This document shows, one piece after another, positions 1 to 6,066 of a stretch of DNA of 40,032 nt (position 1 is its first letter; each line of letters opens with the position of its first letter). The stretch covers positions 1 through 40,032 of the forward strand of contig JAIYDW010000075.1 of the NCBI GenBank assembly GCA_027487315.1, written 5' to 3'. The DNA is from Verrucomicrobiaceae bacterium. GTDB taxonomy: Bacteria > Verrucomicrobiota > Verrucomicrobiia > Verrucomicrobiales > Verrucomicrobiaceae. The notes beneath the pieces are model-generated. The model was not told the origin of the DNA and did no database searches. It saw only the letters and a program-made list of their open reading frames with translations. A program made the position numbers and the translations under genes.

Positions 1-197
1 CGGACGTGGAGGGTGGGGGTGCCACCGAGTTCGACGACGCGGCGGAAGACGTCCTGGGCGGTGAAGGTGCGGAAGTTGCCGATGTGGGCGGGGCCATAGA
101 CGGTGGGGCCGCAGCAGTAGAAGCGGAGGGTTTTGCCGTCGAGGGGGGTGAGGGGACGGGATTCGCGGGAGAGGGTGTCGAGGAGGCGGAGGGGCAT
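1..197 (-). CDS. cysS: Cysteinyl-tRNA synthetase, N-terminal fragment (cut by window edge)
   Basis: The reverse strand reads from an ATG at 197 with no stop to the window edge, giving 65 residues. It charges tRNA-Cys with cysteine in the cytoplasm. The class I 'HIGH' motif appears as HIGN at residues 38-41, inside the family context FYCCGPTVYGPAHIGNFRTF. C28/C29 include the expected zinc ligand just before GPTVY. The start is well supported because the family normally has about 20-25 residues before this motif. Codons end almost only in C, as in the other long-resident reverse-strand genes here. The rest of the gene lies left of the window. Confidence 0.93.
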   Translation of the reverse strand, partial: MPLRLLDTLSRESRPLTPLDGKTLRFYCCGPTVYGPAHIGNFRTFTAQDVFRRVVELGGTPTLHV

Positions 198-253
198 GCG
201 GGGAGGGGAGAGTGGCTGAGTGATCAGTGTGCAATAATCAGGGTCGTGAGAGA

Positions 254-532
254 TCAGGAAGGTTTGAATCTTTGGTAGATAATGGAGCGCCTCTCGGCGA
301 AGTCACAGCGAATCACGGGAGTGCCGTTCAAGAGGGTTTTTCGGAAAATCACGCGGTAGGCTCCTGATCGGAGGCGGTAGAAACCTTGAAGCTCACTGGT
401 TAGCGCTTTGATATCGCCCTTTTCCTTTTCGAGATCGTGCAGTGCGTCCCGCAAACGCTTTCTTGGCTCTGGTGCCAAAGAACGAACGAAGTCCACGACT
501 TGAGACGCGAGTTCAACCCTCATGGGAGTCAA
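254..532 (-). CDS. RelE/ParE-family toxin of a type II toxin-antitoxin pair
   Basis: A 92-residue basic protein, the usual size for RelE-like toxins, which cleave mRNA at the ribosome or (ParE branch) poison gyrase. The N-terminal helix region (VVDFVRSLAPEPRKRLRDAL) is followed by the family core YRLRSGAYRVIFR and a C-terminal strand ending ERRSIIYQRF. It lies directly after the antitoxin gene, with start and stop overlapping as ATGA (529-532), so translation is coupled. Codon use is balanced and lacks the G/C strand bias of neighbouring genes, which suggests acquisition. The RelE-versus-ParE assignment and the target cannot be decided by eye. Confidence 0.85.
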   Translation of the reverse strand: MTPMRVELASQVVDFVRSLAPEPRKRLRDALHDLEKEKGDIKALTSELQGFYRLRSGAYRVIFRKTLLNGTPVIRCDFAERRSIIYQRFKPS

Positions 533-783
533 TCATCCAAGGAGGTCAGAGGATGATACTCAGTGCCTGAATGGCGTGAGAGGTCGATGGCTTTAATTGC
601 CTCCGGATTTCCGAGGATCTCAGCGGTTTCGACCTGGATTTCCCAGTCTTCGGCCGACTGTGGTGCAACGAGATAACCGAGCACGCGGTCACCATCGCGA
701 ATGCACACGAGATGATCTGCAGCCTCAGCAAAGAGCGCTGGGAGTCGGACCTGAGCCTCGTCGATAGGGTAAACTGCTGTCAT
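529..783 (-). CDS. Phd/YefM-type antitoxin
   Basis: An 84-residue protein encoded just before the RelE-like toxin, in the usual antitoxin-first order with a 4-base overlap. The N-terminal half (TAVYPIDEAQVRLPALFAEA, then RDGDRVLGYLVAP) fits the Phd/YefM DNA-binding fold, which represses its own operon. The C-terminal part, with EDWE and ETAEILGNPEA, fits the flexible toxin-neutralising tail. The upstream bases on the reverse strand contain an AT-rich stretch with TATAAC, a possible -10 element, but I cannot define a full promoter. Family assignment rests on these short motifs and the gene order. Confidence 0.8.
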   Translation of the reverse strand: MTAVYPIDEAQVRLPALFAEAADHLVCIRDGDRVLGYLVAPQSAEDWEIQVETAEILGNPEAIKAIDLSRHSGTEYHPLTSLDD

Positions 784-869
784 AATGGTTATATGGTGAC
801 CGATTTTAAGAAGGTAGCAACTCTGTAAAAAGCTTGCGGCGAGGACTTGTGGAGCGGTATTTTTCAGAG

Positions 870-1796
870 ATGAAGCGCAGAGATTTTATTCGGACGTCGG
901 TGGCAATGAGTGTGGCAGGCGGGGTCGTGGGGGCTGAGGGGATGAAGCCGACGCGGGTGATTGACACGCACACGCATTTTTATGATCCGACACGGCCGGG
1001 TGGGGTGCCGTGGCCGCCGAAGGAGAATAAGCTGCTTTATCGGACGGTGTTGCCGGATGACTGGGCGGCGGTGGCGAAGCCGCAGGGGGTCAGAGAGACG
1101 GTGGTGGTGGAGGCGAGTCCTTTGGTGGAGGACAATCAGTGGGTATTGGACTTGGCGGCGAAGGATGCGCGCTTGATCGGGGTCGTGGGGAATTTGGATC
1201 CGAATGATGCGGCGTTCGAGAAGAACGTGAAGCGGTTTGCGGCGAATCCGAAGTTTCGGGGGGTCCGCTGGCGGGGTGGGTTGGTGGATATTGACAAGAA
1301 TCCGGAGAACGTGCTGAGAGGAGCCAAGGTGCTGGCGGAGCATGGGTTGGAGTTGGATTTGAACGGGTCCAATGCGATGCTGCCGCATGCATTGAAGTTG
1401 GCGGAGGCGGTGCCGGATTTGAGGATCGTGATCAATCACTTGGGTGGTTCGGGGGATCCGGCGGCTACGAAGCCGGGATGGGACAAGGGGGTGGCGATTT
1501 TGGCGAGGCAGTGTCCGAATGTGTTCATGAAGGTGTCGGCGCTGGTGGAGCAGGTGCTGGGAGCTGAAGGGGCGGCGCCGAGGGAGTTGGCGTATTACCT
1601 TCCGGTGTTGGAGCACCTGTGGAAGAAGTTTGGCGAGGACCGGCTGATTTATGGGAGCAACTGGCCGGTGAGTGACCGGGGGGCGCCGTATGAGGTGGTG
1701 TTTGGGCTGGTGCGGGAGTTCTTTGCGGGGAAGGGGGAGGGGGCGATGGAGAAGTATTTTTGGAAGAACGCGCGGGTGGCGTATGGGGTGAAGTGA
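870..1796 (+). CDS. Tat-exported amidohydrolase family 2 (TIM-barrel) hydrolase
   Basis: A 308-residue metal-dependent hydrolase of the amidohydrolase_2 (PF04909) type, a family that includes lactonases and decarboxylases. The ATG at 870 gives a twin-arginine signal (MKRRDFIRTS, then a hydrophobic stretch), so it is preferred over an upstream TTG at 834. The metal-binding D-T-H-T-H is at residues 32-36, NHLGG lies in the middle, and GSNWPVSD near the C-terminus supplies the expected late aspartate. The substrate is unknown; sugar lactones are plausible given the family and export. It stands alone between two toxin-antitoxin pairs and shows the strong G-ending codon use typical of + strand genes here. 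Confidence 0.85.
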   Translation: MKRRDFIRTSVAMSVAGGVVGAEGMKPTRVIDTHTHFYDPTRPGGVPWPPKENKLLYRTVLPDDWAAVAKPQGVRETVVVEASPLVEDNQWVLDLAAKDARLIGVVGNLDPNDAAFEKNVKRFAANPKFRGVRWRGGLVDIDKNPENVLRGAKVLAEHGLELDLNGSNAMLPHALKLAEAVPDLRIVINHLGGSGDPAATKPGWDKGVAILARQCPNVFMKVSALVEQVLGAEGAAPRELAYYLPVLEHLWKKFGEDRLIYGSNWPVSDRGAPYEVVFGLVREFFAGKGEGAMEKYFWKNARVAYGVK

Positions 1797-1873
1797 GTGG
1801 GAGGAAGGAGTTCGAATGGTTTGACGGATGTCCCTCTTCGTGCAACCGTGCTGCACGAGACCCCGAGCTTGCC

Positions 1874-2110
1874 ATGAATGTCACCATCAAACTGCCTGAT
1901 GAACTGGTCAACGAAGCGCGGCACAGGGCGGTCGCATGCTCTCAATCGCTTTCGCAATGGGTCGCCGAACTGATGCGCACAGAGATCGCACGGCGCCACC
2001 CTGACCGGAAAACGCTCTCAGATCGCCTCGGTGACCCTGCAACGGCCCATCGGGATTTCGCACTTCCCGACCGAAAAAGTGAAGTTGAGCGACCTGTTTC
2101 ATTTCCGTGA
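1874..2110 (+). CDS. VapB-like antitoxin (ribbon-helix-helix type)
   Basis: A 78-residue protein beginning MNVTIKLPDELVNEARHRAV, a ribbon-helix-helix-like N-terminus: a beta strand, then a helix, typical of antitoxins that bind their own operator. The ATG at 1874 is chosen because the motif begins there; an upstream GTG in frame would add an unrelated tail overlapping the amidohydrolase. The polar C-terminal half (residues 45-78) would wrap the toxin. Its stop overlaps the GTG start of the PIN-domain toxin (2107-2110), indicating coupled translation. G and C are balanced here, unlike in the flanking DNA. Confidence 0.8.
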   Translation: MNVTIKLPDELVNEARHRAVACSQSLSQWVAELMRTEIARRHPDRKTLSDRLGDPATAHRDFALPDRKSEVERPVSFP

Positions 2111-2532
2111 AGGCGTTTCTCCTTGATACCGTGACTGTTTCGGAATTTCGGAAGACGGGCCGAATTCATCCGGAGGTGGACCGGTGGCAAATGGACCATC
2201 TGGGCGATGAAATGTGGATCAGCGTCGTGACTCCGTTGGAAATCCGCAAGGGCGTCCATTTGGTGAGGGAGAAGGATCCGGCATTTGCCGAAGAGTTGGA
2301 TGCTTGGCTCATGAACACGGTTTTGCCCGGCTTTGAGCATCGCATGCTGGGAATTGAAATCTCGACGGCTCTGCAGGCGGCGGAGTATCGGGCGGTGCAC
2401 GGTCTGAGTCCGAATGACTCTCTGATCGCCGCTACTGCCAAGGTTCACGGACTGACTCTGGCAACCCGCAATACCTCCGACTTTCTGGTTACCGGCATCC
2501 CTCTGGTCAACCCTTGGGAGCGGGTTGGGTGA
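2107..2532 (+). CDS. vapC: VapC-family PIN-domain ribonuclease toxin
   Basis: A 141-residue PIN-domain protein, the normal length for VapC, a Mg-dependent endoribonuclease that usually cuts tRNA or rRNA. The acidic residues expected in the active site are present: D7 in FLLDT, E45 in PLEIRKG, D104 in SPNDSLIAATA and D125 in TRNTSDF. The GTG start lies inside the stop of the antitoxin gene (GTGA). Composition is balanced, as in its antitoxin, unlike the G-skewed neighbours, which suggests later acquisition. All key residues are intact, so it is probably functional. The RNA target is unknown. Confidence 0.9.
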   Translation: MKAFLLDTVTVSEFRKTGRIHPEVDRWQMDHLGDEMWISVVTPLEIRKGVHLVREKDPAFAEELDAWLMNTVLPGFEHRMLGIEISTALQAAEYRAVHGLSPNDSLIAATAKVHGLTLATRNTSDFLVTGIPLVNPWERVG

Positions 2533-2554
2533 TTTTTAGGTGTGATCGCTGAAA

Positions 2555-3982
2555 CTATAGAATGACGCCGGGTTGGTAGGCGGCGGCTTGGCGGTTTTGG
2601 GTGGCGAGGATGCTGACTCGGGCGACGAAGGTGTCGACTTGTTCGGGGGCGTCGCCGGTGTTGGCGCGGTGGGTGGCGAGGATTTCGGCGAGGTCGGTGG
2701 CGGTGAGGCCGAGGCGGGGGTCGGCGGCGAGGCGTGTGAAGAGGTCGTTTTGATTGATCTGGCCGGTGCGGAGGTCTTTGACGGTGGCGACGGCGTGTTC
2801 TTTGATGGCTTCGTGGGCGGTCTCGCGGCCGGCGCCTTTTTTGACGGCTTCCATCATGACGGTGGTAGTGAGTAGGAAGGGGAGGTAGCGGAGGAGTTCC
2901 TGTTCGATGACGGCTTCGAAGACTTCCATCTGATTGAGGATGGTGAGGAAGGTCTCAAACAAGCCGTCGGCGGCGAGGAAGGCGTCGGGCAGCATGACGC
3001 GGCGGACGACGGAGCAGGAGACGTCGCCTTCGTTCCATTGGTCGCCAGCCAGACCGGAGGCCATGGTGAGGTGGCCTTTGAGGATGAGGTGGAAGCCGTT
3101 GACGCGCTCGCAGGAGCGGGAGTTCATTTTGTGCGGCATGGCGGAGGAACCGACCTGGCCTTTGGCGAAGCCTTCGGAGGCGAGTTCGTGGCCGGCCATG
3201 AGGCGGAGGGTGCGGCAGAGGGACGAGGGGCCGGAGGTGACGTCGCAGAGGGCGGAGACGGTGCGGAGGTCGAGGGAGCGGGGATAGACTTGGCCGACGG
3301 CGTCGAAGGATTTGGGGATGCCGAGGTAACCGAGGATGCGCTGCTCGAGCTCGCGGGCTTTGGCGGAGTCGCCATCGAAGAGGCTGATCTGGTCCATGCG
3401 GGTGCCGACGGCGCCTTTGAGGCCACGGGCGGGGTAGGTGTCGATGAGGTTTTGGAGATCGCCGAGGCCGAGGAGGAGTTCCTCGCCGAACATGGCGAGG
3501 CGTTTGCCGAAGGTGGTGGGTTGGGCGGCGACGTTGTGAGTGCGGGCGGTGAGGGGGATGTCGCGGGTTTCGGCGGCGCGTTTGGCGAGGGTGGCGAGGG
3601 CGGCGATGGTTTTGTCCCGGATGACGTGGAGGGCACGGAAGACTTGCAGTTGCTCGACGTTCTCGGTGAGGTCGCGGCTGGTCATGCCTTTGTGGATGTG
3701 CTCATGGCCAGCGAGGTCGCAGAACTCTTCGATGCGGGCTTTGACGTCGTGGCGGGTGACGCGCTCGCGCTGCATGATGGAGGCGACGTTGATTTGTTCG
3801 AGGACGGATTCGTAGGCTTCGATGACGCCAGCGGGGACGGATTGGCCGAGGTCGCGCTGGGCTTTGAGGACGGCGACCCAGTATTGGCGTTCGAGGCGGA
3901 CTTTGCCTTCGGCGGACCAGATGGCGCGCATGGGGGCGGTGGCGTAGCGATCAGCGAGGACGTTGGGGATGGAGTCGGACAT
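2555..3982 (-). CDS. purB: Adenylosuccinate lyase
   Basis: A 475-residue cytoplasmic enzyme of the fumarase/aspartase superfamily. It catalyses two steps of purine synthesis: SAICAR to AICAR plus fumarate, and adenylosuccinate to AMP plus fumarate. Visible motifs are KGMTSRDLTEN (residues 98-108), the RTHN segment with the expected general-acid histidine H149, and the family signature GSSAMPHKMNSRSCER (278-293) on the flexible catalytic loop. Length matches the family. The stop is 22 bases from the end of vapC, with the two genes converging. Codons end mostly in C, as for other core reverse-strand genes. The opposite strand is open over a long range here, but only as a by-product of the base skew. 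Confidence 0.95.
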   Translation of the reverse strand: MSDSIPNVLADRYATAPMRAIWSAEGKVRLERQYWVAVLKAQRDLGQSVPAGVIEAYESVLEQINVASIMQRERVTRHDVKARIEEFCDLAGHEHIHKGMTSRDLTENVEQLQVFRALHVIRDKTIAALATLAKRAAETRDIPLTARTHNVAAQPTTFGKRLAMFGEELLLGLGDLQNLIDTYPARGLKGAVGTRMDQISLFDGDSAKARELEQRILGYLGIPKSFDAVGQVYPRSLDLRTVSALCDVTSGPSSLCRTLRLMAGHELASEGFAKGQVGSSAMPHKMNSRSCERVNGFHLILKGHLTMASGLAGDQWNEGDVSCSVVRRVMLPDAFLAADGLFETFLTILNQMEVFEAVIEQELLRYLPFLLTTTVMMEAVKKGAGRETAHEAIKEHAVATVKDLRTGQINQNDLFTRLAADPRLGLTATDLAEILATHRANTGDAPEQVDTFVARVSILATQNRQAAAYQPGVIL

Positions 3983-4112
3983 GGGGGGCGGGGGATCGGG
4001 ATTTTAGGAGGGTCAGCTTGCACGGGAAGGGGGAAGGGGCAAGGGCGGGGTGAGGAAGGAAAAGTGGGATTTGGGATTGCAAGGGGGGGAGGGATTGGGG
4101 TTGGATGGGGGG

Positions 4113-5453
4113 ATGGGGTCGATTTTATCTCGTGAGGCGACGGTAGCGGAGCCGGGTTTTTCCCGGTGGCTGGTGCCGCCGGCGGCGATTGCGGTGCACA
4201 TGTGCATTGGGCAGGTGTATGGGTTCAGTGTGTTCAAGAAGCCGCTGGCGAAGGTGCTGGGGGTGACAGGGCCGGTGGCGGGGGATTGGTCGGAGGCGGA
4301 TGTGGGGGTGGCGTATTCGATTGCGCTGGCGCTGCTGGGGCTGTCGGCGGCGGTATTTGGGAAGTGGGTGGAGCGGAGCGGGCCGAGGAAGACAATGGTG
4401 GCGAGCATGCTGTGCTTTTGCAGCGGGCTGGTGCTGACGGCGCTGGCGGTGAAGTGGCACCAGTTGTGGCTGCTTTATGCGGGTTATGGGCTAGTGGGCG
4501 GGGTGGGGCTGGGGTTGGGGTACATTGCGCCGGTTTCGACGCTGATGAAGTGGTTTCCGGATCGGCCGGGGATGGCGACGGGGATGGCGATCATGGGGTT
4601 TGGGGGTGGGGCGTTGATTGGGGGGCCGCTGGCGGAGGAGTTGATGAAGTTTTTTGGTTCGGAGACGTCGGTGGGGGCGAGTGAGGCGCTGCTGGTGATG
4701 GCAGGGCTTTATGCGGTGTCGATGCTGTTTGGAGCGGTGATTGTGCGGGTGCCTCCGGAGGGATGGAAGCCGGAGGGTTGGGTGCCGAAGGCGACGCAGG
4801 CGAAGCTGGTGACGACGGCGAGTGTGTCAGTGGATGTGGCATGGAAGACGCCGCAGTTTTGGCTGCTGTGGGTGGTGCTGTGCATGAATGTGAGCGCGGG
4901 GATTGGCATTCTGGGGCAGGCGTCGCCGATGATTCAGGACATGTTCAAGGTGACACCGGCGGCGGCGGCGGGGTATGTGGGGCTGCTGTCGTTGTGCAAC
5001 CTGGGAGGGCGGTTTTTTTGGTCTTCGATGTCGGATTTGACCGGGAGGAAGGGGATTTACTGCATTTACTTCATTCTGGGGGCGGCGTTGTATGCGAGTG
5101 TGCCGTGGACGCAGGGGCAGGGAAGTGTGACGCTATTCGTGGTGGCGACGGGGTTGATTTTGACGATGTATGGGGGCGGGTTTGCGACGATTCCGGCGTA
5201 TTTGCGGGATTTGTTTGGGAGTTATCAGGTGGGGGCGATCCACGGGCGGTTGATCACGGCGTGGTCGATGGCGGCGGTGATCGGGCCGCAGTTGATGGAT
5301 CGGCTGTCGGTGGCGAACAAGAAGTCGATGCCGCCTGAGCAGGCGTACAATTCGATTTTCCATCTGATGGTGGGATTGCTGATGGTGGGGCTGGTGGCGA
5401 ATTTGATGGTGCGGCCAGTGGCAGAGAAGCACCACGTCAAAAAAACATCATGA
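4113..5453 (+). CDS. OFA-family major facilitator transporter
   Basis: A 446-residue, 12-helix membrane protein of the oxalate/formate antiporter (OFA) branch of the MFS. Helix-rich segments begin at about residue 18 (PPAAIAVHMCIGQVYGFSVF). The central part has GYGLVGGVGLGLGYIAPVST followed by MKWFPDRPGMATG, the loop typical of OFA proteins; a second six-helix half follows a hydrophilic linker near residues 210-235. The ATG at 4113 is chosen because frame-open DNA upstream encodes a Gly-rich non-conserved tail. The substrate is not predictable; family members carry oxalate, formate or other small carboxylates. The stop overlaps the start of a tiny membrane-peptide gene. Confidence 0.85.
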   Translation: MGSILSREATVAEPGFSRWLVPPAAIAVHMCIGQVYGFSVFKKPLAKVLGVTGPVAGDWSEADVGVAYSIALALLGLSAAVFGKWVERSGPRKTMVASMLCFCSGLVLTALAVKWHQLWLLYAGYGLVGGVGLGLGYIAPVSTLMKWFPDRPGMATGMAIMGFGGGALIGGPLAEELMKFFGSETSVGASEALLVMAGLYAVSMLFGAVIVRVPPEGWKPEGWVPKATQAKLVTTASVSVDVAWKTPQFWLLWVVLCMNVSAGIGILGQASPMIQDMFKVTPAAAAGYVGLLSLCNLGGRFFWSSMSDLTGRKGIYCIYFILGAALYASVPWTQGQGSVTLFVVATGLILTMYGGGFATIPAYLRDLFGSYQVGAIHGRLITAWSMAAVIGPQLMDRLSVANKKSMPPEQAYNSIFHLMVGLLMVGLVANLMVRPVAEKHHVKKTS

Positions 5454-5581
5454 ACCCGACGAAGATGAAAGTGATTTTGATTTGGCTGATGGTGGTGGTG
5501 CCGCTGGGGTGGGGGGTGATGCAGTCGGTGAAGAAGGCCATGCCCTTGTTTCAGGGGTCGGCGGCAGCGGGAAAACCCTGA
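5450..5581 (+). CDS. 43-residue single-helix membrane peptide coupled to the MFS gene
   Basis: A short frame starting with an ATG that overlaps the transporter stop codon (ATGA, 5450-5453) and ending with TGA at 5579-5581. The product begins MNPTKMKVILIWLMVVVPLG and has one clear membrane helix (about residues 7-24) followed by a basic then small-residue tail (SVKKAMPLFQGSAAAGKP). The arrangement matches what databases call an MFS transporter small subunit next to OFA-type carriers; I recall this but cannot check it. The coupling implies roughly equal synthesis with the transporter and a possible physical complex. A hairpin overlaps its stop. Confidence 0.7.
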   Translation: MNPTKMKVILIWLMVVVPLGWGVMQSVKKAMPLFQGSAAAGKP

Positions 5582-5595
5582 TGGAATCAGGGTTT
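5573..5595 (+). terminator. Hairpin at the end of the MFS operon
   Basis: A perfect 10-bp inverted repeat, AAACCCTGAT and ATCAGGGTTT, with a 3-base loop, spans the stop codon of the small membrane peptide. It is followed by GCGAAAAAAG rather than a T-run, so it is not a textbook intrinsic terminator in the + direction. It could be an mRNA-stabilising 3' hairpin. The hairpin itself is directly visible; its function is inferred. Confidence 0.4.
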
Positions 5596-5689
5596 GCGAA
5601 AAAAGTGAAAAATTCTTCAAGTTTGGGTGTAACAAAATCCGAGAAAAATTGAATACACAGTAGGGGCTGAGCTTGCCCCGACTGTGACT

Positions 5690-5980
5690 ATGAAATTTTC
5701 ATCCCCCAATCGTGAGGAAACGGAAGGCGAAACGGCGGCTGCTGAGGAGCCTTTTTGGAAGCATCGGATAGCGATCAAGCACTACTTTTGCATGTCGACC
5801 GACTGGCAGAGTGTGATGAGGTCGATGAATCAGATTGCGACAGCGCTGGCGAATGATCCGATGTTTGATGATTTTGCCTCGCTGGAGGAGTTTTTTGCGG
5901 AGGGGAGTTTGGAGCGGTCGAGTGATTTGCTGGATCGGTTGTATGATTACTGCGATGAGCGGCGGATCTGGGTGGAATGA
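5690..5980 (+). CDS. Small protein of unknown function
   Basis: A 96-residue soluble, acidic protein with no signal peptide or membrane helix; I do not recognise a family. The first 25 residues are charged and low in complexity (PNREETEGETAAAEE). The rest is predicted helical, with clustered aromatics (FWKHRIAIKHYFCM) and an acidic end (LYDYCDERRIWVE). ATG at 5690 is preferred to a GTG two codons upstream. The region before it (5596-5689) is unusually AT-rich for this window (AAAAAAGTGAAAAATTC), as expected for a promoter of a separately transcribed gene. Confidence 0.65.
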   Translation: MKFSSPNREETEGETAAAEEPFWKHRIAIKHYFCMSTDWQSVMRSMNQIATALANDPMFDDFASLEEFFAEGSLERSSDLLDRLYDYCDERRIWVE

Positions 5981-6066
5981 TTTCCCCGCAATGGGCGACT
6001 CCTTGTGGAGTTGAGCGGGTTGAAATGGGATGGCTCGGGGTGGGAGACCCCGGGCCATTCGATTTT

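Noticed and set aside
3038-4135. Long + strand open frame across purB
   Set aside because: It is antisense to a clear purB gene. Its product is Gly/Ala/Glu/Val-rich with no motif. It is an effect of the G-rich strand and C-ending codons of purB.
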